This document shows, one piece after another, positions 50,367-59,346 of a stretch of 64,000 nucleotides of DNA. Source of the DNA: Bacillota bacterium. GTDB lineage: Bacteria > Bacillota > Bacilli > Paenibacillales > NBRC-103111. Both the position numbers and the translations under genes were made by a program. The notes under the pieces were generated by a model. It worked only from the letters and a program-made list of their open reading frames with translations. It was not told the DNA's origin and made no database searches. The stretch is taken from contig JAEWIS010000055.1 in the NCBI GenBank assembly GCA_023386955.1, positions 62,001 through 126,000 of the forward strand, read 5' to 3'. Each line of letters opens with the position of its first letter. The stretch's first letter is position 1.

Positions 50367-53300
50367 CTAGAACCAACGGGCTTCCAGATAACCCAGCAGC
50401 CGCTGGAGTACAGCTGCAGCTTCAGCCCGGGTGGCATCCGCCGCGGGAGCAAAGCCGTCGTTGCGCCCGTTAAGCAAGCCGCTGCTTACCAGAGCAGACA
50501 CAGCATCACGGGACCAATCGGCAAGTTCTTCACCGTCGGACAACCCGGCGAGGGCAGAAGCATCCGCCGCAGGAGCGGTGTTTACTGCACGCAGCGCCCG
50601 GTTCAGCATCACCGCCATTTCCTCACGGGTGATCCGCGCCTCCGGACGGAAGCTGCCGTCTTCATAACCGTCGGTAATCCCGGCATTTACAGCTGCAAGT
50701 ACAGTTGCGGAATACCAGGAATCTGCAGCCACATCCGTGAAGGTGCCGCCTGCCGCAGAAACGGAGGCTTCAAGTCCCAAGGCCCGCACCAGCATAGCCG
50801 CATACTGTGCCCGGGTCAGCAGGGATTCCGGCTGGAAGAGGCCACCCTCCATGCCGTCCACAACCAGCTTGGAGGACAACAGACCCACTGCCTGCTCTGC
50901 CCAATGGCCGGTCATATCCCCATAGGAAGCCTGCTCCACTTGGGCCACCGCCAAAGTAACGGCTGCACTTTCCAGACGTACCTGGGCATTCACCCGGCCG
51001 GAAGCTGCCGCTCCAACCTTGGCCGGTACGAAGGACAGTCCGCTCTCCTTATTCAGCTTCATCACAGTAAGCTGACCAGGGGCCGCATCGGTTACCACAG
51101 ACAAACTCAGCACACCCTTGCTGTTCGCAGGAAGAGAAAGCGTGCTAAGGGTTTCCCCTTCCTTCACTCCCAAGCTGAGCTCTACCGCCTCCACCAGCCC
51201 GGTAGCCCCCTTAGCCTGAAGCATGCCGGCCAGGGAGGTTTGCACAGATTCAGAGACCGGACGCAGGCTGAGCTCCACATGTTTCCCTGCTGCCGTTTCC
51301 GATGTCCACTGGGAGAGGACATTCACAGGCAATACAACCTCACCTAAATTGGTTTGAACCACAATTTTCCCGCCGCTGGGCAAAGTGCCAGCCGCTGCCG
51401 CAAATGGGCCAACCGGTATACTTACCGTCACAACACCCTTGGCAGCAGACGCGCTACTGTCCGTTGCCGGAATAAGCAGCTCCTGCTGGCCGCCCGCCGT
51501 ACCGGCAGCCTCCGCTAGCGTCTTCAGCTTGGCGGCCAATTGCCCTTCATCAATCCGGAAGAGCGTACCTGCAGTCCCGTCCGGAGTGGTAAATGCTGTT
51601 TTGCCCACCAAATCCGGCGTTCCGCCGCCTCCGCCATAGCTGGAGGAGCCGCCTCCCGGATTACCGCTGCCTGTGCTTTCGGTCCGGGTAATCTGGACGG
51701 TTTTTTCATTGGTTTTGTAGCCGTCCACATACACGGCCATGGTAACGGAGTTGGCACCCACCACCAGCGGAACAGTGGCCTGGAAGTCGCCGGTGCTGCT
51801 GACTGCAGCCGCTTTACCCGCTACCTGTACCTGTGCAGTGCCCTTGCCTAGAACGTCAACATTGCCTTTCACCGCAAGCTGGCTGTCGGCTGTTTTCAAC
51901 CCTTCATAAGGAAGGTAGCCGCTGAGCAATGCGCCACGTACAGTGTCACCCGCCTTAAAGGCATTGGCCACAAGCTGGCGTTTGGTCCGGGTGCCGGACG
52001 GGTCCAGAGTGGAGATGACAAAACCGTCGGCAGGAATCACACTGTTATTTTCCTCCGGAGAGCCCCAGCTCCAGTTAATGGCCTGGTTCCGGTTCAGAAC
52101 CTTGGAAACTGTGCCGTCTGCCCCAACCACTACCTCCACCCCAAAACGGGAGGTGCCGGTGGAATAACCGAAGGAATCCGTATAGGCGTTGATATTTCCT
52201 TCGATAAGGTTAATATTATGGAAATTCCCCTCCAAAAACTGCTCCGGTTTGCCCGGCAGGCTGAAGCCCACCTGATAGTCCTTCACATATACCTGGTTTT
52301 TCAGAGCTGCAGAAGCGATGGGCCAGTTGACCTGGGAGGCATCGAACAGCATCAGGCCATTGGTGTTGGCCAACCCGGATTGGAACACATCACGCTGCAG
52401 CTCAGGTGCCTGAACGTTGGTTAAAGCAATTCCTGCATAAAGAGGAATTTCCCCGTTGGTCACAATGTTGCCCAAGGTAATATACTTACTTACCTCCTGC
52501 CCGGTGGTCTGATAGGCCCCGATCATCAGGAAATCGATATACTCGATATATCCGGTCTCATAATACCCCGGTGTATACACATATTCATCCTTCAAGCCCA
52601 ATCTGCTGTCAAAACGGAAGTTGGGGCTGCCCCAGTTTACGCCGTTCAGATAGTAGGTTTCGTACCAGGAGCCCACATAGGCGGAGGCCTGGATGGTTCT
52701 GCCGGTAGAGGATTCGTAGGAATCCACCAGACTCTTCACTTCGCCGAAAAAGCTCTTGATGGTGCCCGAGCGGAATTCCCACCAATCCTGAATCAGCGGC
52801 CCGTTTAACCGGGTAGTGCCATTGTAGGAAAACACATCCGCAGGCCAATTTTGAAGCTGCTTGCCTTTGGCCTGGAGGAAGGTTTCGAACTTAGCCCGGG
52901 TCAGATCGCTGAAATCCGCCGACTCATTATCATAACGGCCCCGGTCATGGACCACACCGTCCACATCATAGTTTTTGATGACCTCTTCGAAGGTCTTCAG
53001 CTCATACTGGCGGACCTCGTCATTGGACGGGTTTACAAAAGCCACCAATCCCTGCTTGGCGCTCTCCCGCACACGTTTGATCTGTCCATTGTTTTCGGGA
53101 ACGTAAATCCGTTCCTCCCAATCCAAGTGATCGTCCAATACGGCATATTCATCGCTGGCAATGGAGCCTTCGGCGAATACATTAATTGCCGCATGGATTT
53201 TCAGCCCCAATGCGTGCCCATGGGTGACGAATTCCTCCAGGAGATCCAGATCCGGGTTTGACCCGGCCTTGGCCGGAGCCGTAATTTCACTGACATAAGG

Positions 53301-55061
53301 ACGCCCGGTCAGATCATTCTTCTTATAAGAGGCGTATCCTTCCACACCCTTCACATCGAAGACCACTTCCGTGACCCCGTTATCCTTGGCCTTCTTCAGG
53401 AATTCGTATACATGCTCGCTGGTCTGGAATTTCCGGGCATTGGCGGCCTGATCCACCCACAGGATTACACCCTTGTTGGAGGTAAAACCCGGCCGGCTGA
53501 AAATAACCAGGTCACGGCTTGTATTCTCCGCACCGTTTTTCATCACCTTCACATTGACATAGTTGATGCCGGCCTGAAGGGAATAGCTGTAGGAAAACGT
53601 ACCGTCCGCCGCCACAGGCACAGGTGTGCCGTTAATCAGCAGCTGTACGGCAGCAAGTCCCCCCGCGTCGCTAATATTCCCGCTGATCAGCTCCTGCGCT
53701 TTCGTAGAGGTGACCATCTGGTAATTGTCCAGCGTCAGCTTGACCCGGCCGCTCATCAGCTCCGTAACCGGCACCACCTCGCCGTTCTTGCGGAGCTTGA
53801 TCACATCCCCAACCTTGAACTTGGTAGCCAAAAACCGTTTAATGTTATTGTTGGCATAGCTGGTATCCTGGGCGTACAGTACATAGCCGCCTTGGGGAAT
53901 AGCCAGCTCTGTGGGACCCGCCCAATTTGGGGCACCGCCGCCACTAGAGGCGGGGTTAACCACCTGCATTACCTTGCTGTCAGCCCCAATCTGAACAGCC
54001 ACATTATTTTTGGGAATCGTAATGGTATTTCCGGACTCCCGGGTGAACAGAGCGATAATATTGTCGATGCCGGTGATGTCCTGATCGATGTAGTCGATAT
54101 TCTTCCGGGGCCCTTCAATACTAACGGTGATATCCTCCGGGGCAGCCTCTACCTCCACCCCATTGCCGGCCACAACAGGCTTATAGGTCACCGTGACCGT
54201 TTCCGTATCCAAAATGGAAGCTCCGGAGAGCAGCTGGACCGTTAAGGTATTCAGCCCTGCCTTTAAGGAAACCGTGGCGGTGAAGCTCCCGTCCGCGCTA
54301 ATGACAGCAGCCGTTTCTCCAACCATAACAGCAAGATTCAAGTCCGCTGCGTAATGGTCGATTTCCCCTGCTATCTTAAAGGTGGGCAAGGAGACCTCCG
54401 TACCTGAGGCCGTGGTTAACGCCAAAGCCGGTGGCAGGTTCAGAAAATCGGCGGCAGTCAGGGTTTGGGTCCCTTTGACGAGGGTTACCTGTTCGCCGAT
54501 GCGGTAATTCATGTATAACGGCTTGCGGAATACGGAAGTTCCCCAGCCGCTGTCGCTGGCCAGGATCACATAACCGCCTTGAGGGATGGGGACATACTGA
54601 TCCGCTTCCCATCTCGTAGGAGTAGAGCTATTCGTTGGATTTTTCTCAACCGGACCGTATATCCCAGTAAGTACACCAGAAGCGTTTACCGCAACAGCGA
54701 GATTCGTACTTTTGACAAAAACTTCATTCGGATGGTCAGGCCGGTTGGTAATTCCCTTTCCACTGGTGAACAGTGCTGCATAATTGGATTTCTGTTCGTT
54801 CTTGGCATCCGTATTAATATTAATCCAATTCATCACAAGCTTCTCATTCCCGTTAGCGGAAACCAAATACACGGCGTCGGTAACCGAATACACATTCTCT
54901 GTAACACTGGTTATTCCTTGGGTGACAGCACCCTCTCCGTCCGGCTCGGCAGCCGAAGCGGTTAAGGCGCCAGCCGGGAAAATCGGGGCAAGCAAAGCAG
55001 CAATCAGCAGTACAACAGTCCATAATGCCATGGTTTTTCTGACAGAAACGAAGGTCATCAT
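50367..55061 (-). CDS. Surface GH-like protein with SLH domains
   Basis: A 1,564-residue secreted protein. Order: signal peptide (about 1-38, ALTASAA), beta-rich modules repeated twice (about 45-300 and 305-520; the second starts EVEAAPEDITVSIEGP), GH-like barrel (about 530-930; GVILWVDQAANARKFQ, HALGLKIHAAINVFAEG, VDGVVHDRGRYDN, LIQDWWEFRSG, TGQEVSKYITLGNIV), a further region with Gly-rich linker (GGGSSSYGGGGG), and three SLH domains (about 1370-1564; YGDMTGHWAEQAVGLL, FTDVAADSWYSATVL, DWSRDAVSALVSSGLL). It is likely held to the wall polymer by SLH. The substrate is unknown. CAGGAG precedes the first of two adjacent ATGs. Confidence 0.88.
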   Translation of the reverse strand: MMTFVSVRKTMALWTVVLLIAALLAPIFPAGALTASAAEPDGEGAVTQGITSVTENVYSVTDAVYLVSANGNEKLVMNWININTDAKNEQKSNYAALFTSGKGITNRPDHPNEVFVKSTNLAVAVNASGVLTGIYGPVEKNPTNSSTPTRWEADQYVPIPQGGYVILASDSGWGTSVFRKPLYMNYRIGEQVTLVKGTQTLTAADFLNLPPALALTTASGTEVSLPTFKIAGEIDHYAADLNLAVMVGETAAVISADGSFTATVSLKAGLNTLTVQLLSGASILDTETVTVTYKPVVAGNGVEVEAAPEDITVSIEGPRKNIDYIDQDITGIDNIIALFTRESGNTITIPKNNVAVQIGADSKVMQVVNPASSGGGAPNWAGPTELAIPQGGYVLYAQDTSYANNNIKRFLATKFKVGDVIKLRKNGEVVPVTELMSGRVKLTLDNYQMVTSTKAQELISGNISDAGGLAAVQLLINGTPVPVAADGTFSYSYSLQAGINYVNVKVMKNGAENTSRDLVIFSRPGFTSNKGVILWVDQAANARKFQTSEHVYEFLKKAKDNGVTEVVFDVKGVEGYASYKKNDLTGRPYVSEITAPAKAGSNPDLDLLEEFVTHGHALGLKIHAAINVFAEGSIASDEYAVLDDHLDWEERIYVPENNGQIKRVRESAKQGLVAFVNPSNDEVRQYELKTFEEVIKNYDVDGVVHDRGRYDNESADFSDLTRAKFETFLQAKGKQLQNWPADVFSYNGTTRLNGPLIQDWWEFRSGTIKSFFGEVKSLVDSYESSTGRTIQASAYVGSWYETYYLNGVNWGSPNFRFDSRLGLKDEYVYTPGYYETGYIEYIDFLMIGAYQTTGQEVSKYITLGNIVTNGEIPLYAGIALTNVQAPELQRDVFQSGLANTNGLMLFDASQVNWPIASAALKNQVYVKDYQVGFSLPGKPEQFLEGNFHNINLIEGNINAYTDSFGYSTGTSRFGVEVVVGADGTVSKVLNRNQAINWSWGSPEENNSVIPADGFVISTLDPSGTRTKRQLVANAFKAGDTVRGALLSGYLPYEGLKTADSQLAVKGNVDVLGKGTAQVQVAGKAAAVSSTGDFQATVPLVVGANSVTMAVYVDGYKTNEKTVQITRTESTGSGNPGGGSSSYGGGGGTPDLVGKTAFTTPDGTAGTLFRIDEGQLAAKLKTLAEAAGTAGGQQELLIPATDSSASAAKGVVTVSIPVGPFAAAAGTLPSGGKIVVQTNLGEVVLPVNVLSQWTSETAAGKHVELSLRPVSESVQTSLAGMLQAKGATGLVEAVELSLGVKEGETLSTLSLPANSKGVLSLSVVTDAAPGQLTVMKLNKESGLSFVPAKVGAAASGRVNAQVRLESAAVTLAVAQVEQASYGDMTGHWAEQAVGLLSSKLVVDGMEGGLFQPESLLTRAQYAAMLVRALGLEASVSAAGGTFTDVAADSWYSATVLAAVNAGITDGYEDGSFRPEARITREEMAVMLNRALRAVNTAPAADASALAGLSDGEELADWSRDAVSALVSSGLLNGRNDGFAPAADATRAEAAAVLQRLLGYLEARWF

Positions 55062-55179
55062 TCACACTCCTGACGGGATGGGATAGTGGTGCTGATCCCC
55101 GGCACAGGGCCGGGCTATGTTGTCCCGGCGTCCCAAACAGGTGAAATTCCTCCGATTCTAAACCACAGGCAGCCGCTTA

Positions 55180-55320
55180 GGAGCTGCGAGGAAATTAGTA
55201 CCCGCTTTTGCAGACAAAATCTCCACGGTTAGCTAATGCTTACGATGCCGGCTTTCCTTTGGGAAAGCCCTGAGAGAGTTTTGTCGGCAAATTAGCGGTA
55301 CTTTATTTCGTCGCAGTCTC
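55180..55320. repeat. Long hairpin element, 141 bp (copy B)
   Basis: Ends GGAGCTGCGAGGAAATTAG and, inverted, GAGACTGCGACGAAATAAAG match copy A at 45464-45563. The stem bases differ in compensating pairs (TGCGA/TCGCA here, TGTGA/TCACA in A; GACAAAA/TTTTGTC here, GATAAAA/TTTTATC in A). The interior has an extra segment with its own small hairpin (GGCTTTCC/GGGAAAGCC). Confidence 0.8.
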
Positions 55321-55411
55321 TTAGTCGCGTGCTGCCTGTGTGTGCTGCCGATTCTATGCTGCTGCCGGAGTCCGCAGGACGCACGGGTCTGGCTGCTTAC
55401 GTCGCAATCTT

Positions 55412-56932
55412 TTATTTCTTGGTGGTATACCAGTCGTTGGCGGCTTTAATGGTTTCGGCTCCGCCTTCTGCTTTCCATTGAGTCAGGAACTTGTCATAGT
55501 TGGCAACCGGCTCAGAGCCGCTGATAAACTTGATGACATTGTCGTCCAGAAGCTTGGTGAGCTTTTGCTTGTTCTTGGAGATGGCGTCGATGGGCGGAGC
55601 AAAGGACATGGGATCCTCAACCAGCTTGCCTTCGGCATACTTTTGGAAGTCCTCATAGAACTTCTGGAGAACGGGGTCCTTGCGCACCCGCGCCTGCCAG
55701 TAGATGGGATAGTTGGTTTCATCCACACCGGTCATGAACACACTGCCGTTGGTCAGGTCGTCATTGAATTTGGGCAGGATCGGGAAGTATTTACCGTCCT
55801 TCACCTCATGGTGGGTCCCTTGGATACCGATAGCCAGGCTCTTGAAGGTTTCTTTTTCCAGCTTGGCGTTCAGCAGCTTCATCGCATCTTCTTTATGCTT
55901 GGAGTACTTGGGAATGGCAATATACCAGCTTGTGCCGTTTGTGACGCTCAAGGATACCTTACCATCCTTACCCTTAAGGAAAGGCATAACGGATACCTTG
56001 GCTTCGGGGAAGTTCTTGGTCAGGGCGGTCATCGTGTTCGGTGCATTCCACCAGGCCAGCTTGTAGACGGCCGCTTTGCCGCTGGTGAATTTCTCGATGG
56101 CCTTGGCGGCGGTGTTGATAGCCAGCTCGGGGTCCAACAAACCTTCCGCATTCAGCTTGTTCATGTAAGTCAGGAATTCCTTCATCTCCGGCAGCTCGGC
56201 CTTATGGACCAGCTTGCCGTCCTTCAGTACCCAATCCGAGGTGCTGCCGTAGGGAACGCCGAAGGCGGCGGCAATGTCACCGTAGAGGGAGTCCTTGCTG
56301 CCCGTCAGCGGAACGATGTTTTTCTTTTCCTTGATGGTTTTCAGAACGGTATACAGCTCATCCGGGGTTGTGGGCATTTTGAGGCCCAGCTCATCCAGCC
56401 AATCCTGGCGGACGATAAGCTCTTCGCCTACGGAAACACCGGAGCCGGTTTCGGGAATGGCAAATTTTTTGCCGTCGATGGTGGTGCTGGTCCAGGATTG
56501 GGGCTTGATAGCCTGATTGACGTTGGGGCCGAACTTATTCACCAGATCATCCAACGGCTCCAGGGCGCCAGAGGTGGCCAGCTTGAAGAATTGGGTAGCA
56601 CTCAGCTTCATCACGTCGAATTCTTCCTTGTTGGCTACCATCAGGTTCAGCTTTTCATCATAGTTCTCGGCGGGAAGCATGTCGTAGGTGACGTCGTAGC
56701 CGGTTTTTTCCTTGATAAGGCCGGCGGTAAAGTCCTTGTTAGGGTCAAAACGCCCGTATTGCATGAGCATCCGCAACGGAGATTTGGGTCCCTCTGTAGC
56801 CGCCGGGGATGCGGCAGCACCTCCGGATGGAGCGGTAGAAGCGGTGGAGCCGGAATCCGAGGATCCGCCACAGGCCGTGCCAAGAACCGATAATGCCACT
56901 ACACTTGCCAGTACAACTGATTTTTTCAACAT
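55412..56932 (-). CDS. Sugar ABC transporter solute-binding lipoprotein
   Basis: A 506-residue family 1-type extracellular solute-binding protein of the LipO/LplA group. The signal peptide ends in the lipobox LGTAC, Cys21, so it is lipid-anchored at the membrane surface. A Ser/Gly/Ala/Pro linker follows, then MQYGRFDPNKDFTAGLIKEK, the start typical of LplA. SVGEELIVRQDWLDELGLKM and VTNGTSWYIAIPKYSKHKEDA are further landmarks. It delivers oligosaccharides to the two permeases encoded upstream. GGGAGGTAAGTCC precedes the ATG. The 320-base gap to the permease gene contains a widely spaced inverted repeat. Confidence 0.9.
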   Translation of the reverse strand: MLKKSVVLASVVALSVLGTACGGSSDSGSTASTAPSGGAAASPAATEGPKSPLRMLMQYGRFDPNKDFTAGLIKEKTGYDVTYDMLPAENYDEKLNLMVANKEEFDVMKLSATQFFKLATSGALEPLDDLVNKFGPNVNQAIKPQSWTSTTIDGKKFAIPETGSGVSVGEELIVRQDWLDELGLKMPTTPDELYTVLKTIKEKKNIVPLTGSKDSLYGDIAAAFGVPYGSTSDWVLKDGKLVHKAELPEMKEFLTYMNKLNAEGLLDPELAINTAAKAIEKFTSGKAAVYKLAWWNAPNTMTALTKNFPEAKVSVMPFLKGKDGKVSLSVTNGTSWYIAIPKYSKHKEDAMKLLNAKLEKETFKSLAIGIQGTHHEVKDGKYFPILPKFNDDLTNGSVFMTGVDETNYPIYWQARVRKDPVLQKFYEDFQKYAEGKLVEDPMSFAPPIDAISKNKQKLTKLLDDNVIKFISGSEPVANYDKFLTQWKAEGGAETIKAANDWYTTKK

Positions 56933-57050
56933 GGACTTACCTCCCTAAGATGAATATAATCATTCCCCGCAAAGTGAAGCACAGGAGCTGTCCCCGGCTT
57001 CCCTTATGTTATTCCGGTTACTTTTGCAGGGACCCCGAAATCATAGTGTT

Positions 57051-57223
57051 GGTGAATCCATATTCATTCGTTTCATTCCTTACCGGGATAGAAGTGCCTT
57101 GGGTGCTCAAACACGTTTTGTCGGCCTTGATTGAATGAATTTGAAGGGTTCAAAGCCGCCAAAAAACTCGCCCTCAAGTCACTTCCATCCCTCCCAGTCT
57201 TTTCACATGAATATGGATTCACC
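57051..57223. repeat. 17-bp perfect inverted repeat, 139 bp apart
   Basis: GGTGAATCCATATTCAT at 57051-57067 and its exact reverse complement at 57207-57223, in the gap between permease and binding-protein genes. It could be a small non-autonomous mobile element or a pair of regulator sites. No target duplication was seen. Confidence 0.65.
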
Positions 57224-57252
57224 TTTTACTTTCGTCGGACAGGTTTCTCAGC

Positions 57253-58209
57253 CTATCCCTTCACGGAACCTACGAGTACACCCTTCACGAAATACTTCTG
57301 CAGGAACGGATAGACCAGCAAAATCGGGATGGTGGCCAGCAGGATGGATGCCGCCTGGATGGACTGGGGTGTGGTGTTCAGCGCTGCATCGATGTTGTCC
57401 TTCAGGAAGTCCCCGCTGGATGCAACCAATAGCTCCTTCAGATACAGCTGCAGCGGCTTCAATTCCGGATTGGTGATGTAGATCATGGATGCGAAATAGT
57501 CGTTCCAGTACCCTACGGCAAAAAACAGGGCGATGGTAGCCAGAACCGGCAGCGACAGAGGCAGCACCACGGATACCAGGACCCGGATGTTGCCGGCGCC
57601 GTCAAGCTTGGCGGATTCCTCCAGGCCGTCGGGCAAACCTTCAAAGTAGTTTTTGATGATCAGCATATTGAACACATTCACCATACCCGGTAAGAACAGC
57701 ACCGGCAGCTTGTTCACCAGATGCAGGTTCTGCATGAGGAGATACATGGGGATCAAACCACCGCTGAACAGCATGGTGAAAATAAACATCAGCAGAAGCC
57801 ACTTCCGCCCTCGTATGTGGGGCTTGGACAAGGGATAGGCGGTAATGGTGGTCACCAGCAAACTCAGGAAGGTGCCGACCAGGGTGAGAATAACGGAAAT
57901 TTTGAGCGAATTGAGGAACATGCTGTCTTGCATGACGTATTTGTAGGTGCCGAATTGGATATCGATGGGGATGAGGTTTACTCTTCCCGATATAACGGCA
58001 TGTTCACTGCTCAGGGACTTGGCGATCAGGTTCACAAACGGAACCAGCGTGGTGAAGCCCATCAGAACGAAGAAGAGATAATTACATACAGTAAATATTT
58101 TTTCGGGAATGCTGCTCCGGATGCCATTGCGCCCGGTCCGCTTCGATCCCGCCGTGTTGGGAAGGGCTGTCGTTTCCGGTGCTCCTGCCTGGAGATTCAA
58201 GTCAGCCAT
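57253..58209 (-). CDS. Sugar ABC transporter permease, LplC/MalG-like
   Basis: A 318-residue membrane protein with six transmembrane helices after an N-terminal polar stretch (1-35). The EAA motif region EGLPDGLEESAKLDGAGNIR (about residues 205-224) is the coupling site for the ATPase. The binding-protein-dependent permease pattern is clear, and the length is typical of the carbohydrate CUT1 permeases of Paenibacillus. No ATPase gene is in the window; such systems share a common MsmX-like ATPase. It follows the other permease gene after 39 bases and precedes the binding protein gene. Confidence 0.9.
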   Translation of the reverse strand: MADLNLQAGAPETTALPNTAGSKRTGRNGIRSSIPEKIFTVCNYLFFVLMGFTTLVPFVNLIAKSLSSEHAVISGRVNLIPIDIQFGTYKYVMQDSMFLNSLKISVILTLVGTFLSLLVTTITAYPLSKPHIRGRKWLLLMFIFTMLFSGGLIPMYLLMQNLHLVNKLPVLFLPGMVNVFNMLIIKNYFEGLPDGLEESAKLDGAGNIRVLVSVVLPLSLPVLATIALFFAVGYWNDYFASMIYITNPELKPLQLYLKELLVASSGDFLKDNIDAALNTTPQSIQAASILLATIPILLVYPFLQKYFVKGVLVGSVKG

Positions 58210-58248
58210 CGGTCCGTTCTCCTTTCTTGATGCCTGTGTTTGTCCTCA

Positions 58249-59169
58249 TCACCAGATGCCCCTGTCCAGATATTTCCGGGCCAAGGCATTGCCCGAAATC
58301 ACCAGAACGAAGGCGATAACGGACTCGAACAGCCCGACTGCCGTGGTGAAGCTGTAATCCTGATTGCCCAAGCCCATCCGGTATACGTAGGAGCCGATCA
58401 CATCGGCGGTTTTGTAAACGGTGGGGTTGTACATGACCAGAATTTGCTCGGTGCCGGCCTCCAGAATACTGCCGAGGCGGAGAATGAACATAAGGAGAAT
58501 CGTAGGCGCAATACCCGGAAGCGTAATATGCCAGACCTGACGCAGGCGGCCTGCCCCGTCCATCCGGGCTGCTTCGTACAGCTGCGGATCGATGGTGGAG
58601 AATGCCGCCAGATACACGATGGTGCTCCAGCCGGTTTCCTTCCAGCCTGCCGATGTGACCAGCACACCCCGGAACACATCATTGTCCATGAAGAAGGAGA
58701 TGGGGGTAAATCCCATTGCCTCCAGCGCTTTGTTCACCAGGCCCCCGTTGGAGGACAGAATATCGATGAACAAGCCGCTGACAATAACCCAGGAGAGAAA
58801 GTGGGGCAGGTAAATGACGGTTTGAATGGTGCGTTTGAAGATCATATTCTTCAGTTCGTTCAGGAGAATCGCCACTACGATCGGCAGCGGAAAAAGAAAA
58901 CCGATTTTCATAAAACTGATGATGATGGTGTTTTTGAAGACCTGCAAAAAGTCCGGATAGGTGAATAATTTGTGGAAATGCTTCAAGCCCACCCACGGGC
59001 TGGCCGCCATTCCGTCAAAAATGTTGAAATCCTTAAAGGCGATGATAATCCCGTACATCGGCGTGTATCTGAACAGCAGAATGCAGAGAATGCCCGGAAC
59101 CAGAAGCATATACAAATCCCATTCCCGGCGAAGCTCACGTCCCAATCCTCTGGAATTGCCGCGACCCAT
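58249..59169 (-). CDS. Sugar ABC transporter permease, LplB/UgpA-like
   Basis: A 306-residue CUT1 permease. The first membrane helix starts LYMLLVPGILCILLFRY, followed by MYGIIIAFKDFNIFDGMAAS. The EAA motif is DPQLYEAARMDGAGRLRQVW (about residues 194-213). Six helices are expected. With the LplC-like protein it makes the channel for oligosaccharide uptake. It is the first gene of the permease pair; the 177-base gap upstream includes a terminator from YesN and must hold the promoter. Confidence 0.9.
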   Translation of the reverse strand: MGRGNSRGLGRELRREWDLYMLLVPGILCILLFRYTPMYGIIIAFKDFNIFDGMAASPWVGLKHFHKLFTYPDFLQVFKNTIIISFMKIGFLFPLPIVVAILLNELKNMIFKRTIQTVIYLPHFLSWVIVSGLFIDILSSNGGLVNKALEAMGFTPISFFMDNDVFRGVLVTSAGWKETGWSTIVYLAAFSTIDPQLYEAARMDGAGRLRQVWHITLPGIAPTILLMFILRLGSILEAGTEQILVMYNPTVYKTADVIGSYVYRMGLGNQDYSFTTAVGLFESVIAFVLVISGNALARKYLDRGIW

Positions 59170-59294
59170 TGCGCCTCACCCTCCTCTTGTCTCGTTTCGT
59201 CTGTACTTAAATTTTAGTGATTCCAGAGGCTTGTGAGTAGGTGAGGACCATTACTATTTCTGGTACTTTGATGTTGGATTTTACCCGAAAAATG

Positions 59295-59335
59295 AAAAAA
59301 GCCCTCCGCGTTTTCAAAAGAAAACGCTTCAGGCT
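59295..59335 (-). terminator. Rho-independent terminator of the yesMN operon
   Basis: GCGTTTTC-N4-GAAAACGC with extra GCC/GGC pairs and T runs on the reverse strand, 12 bases after the response-regulator stop. Confidence 0.85.
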
Positions 59336-59346
59336 AACAACTCATG

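Noticed and set aside
55340..56893. 517-codon forward ORF opposite the sugar-binding protein gene
   Set aside because: Antisense shadow of a well-supported lipoprotein gene; no domain or ribosome binding site.
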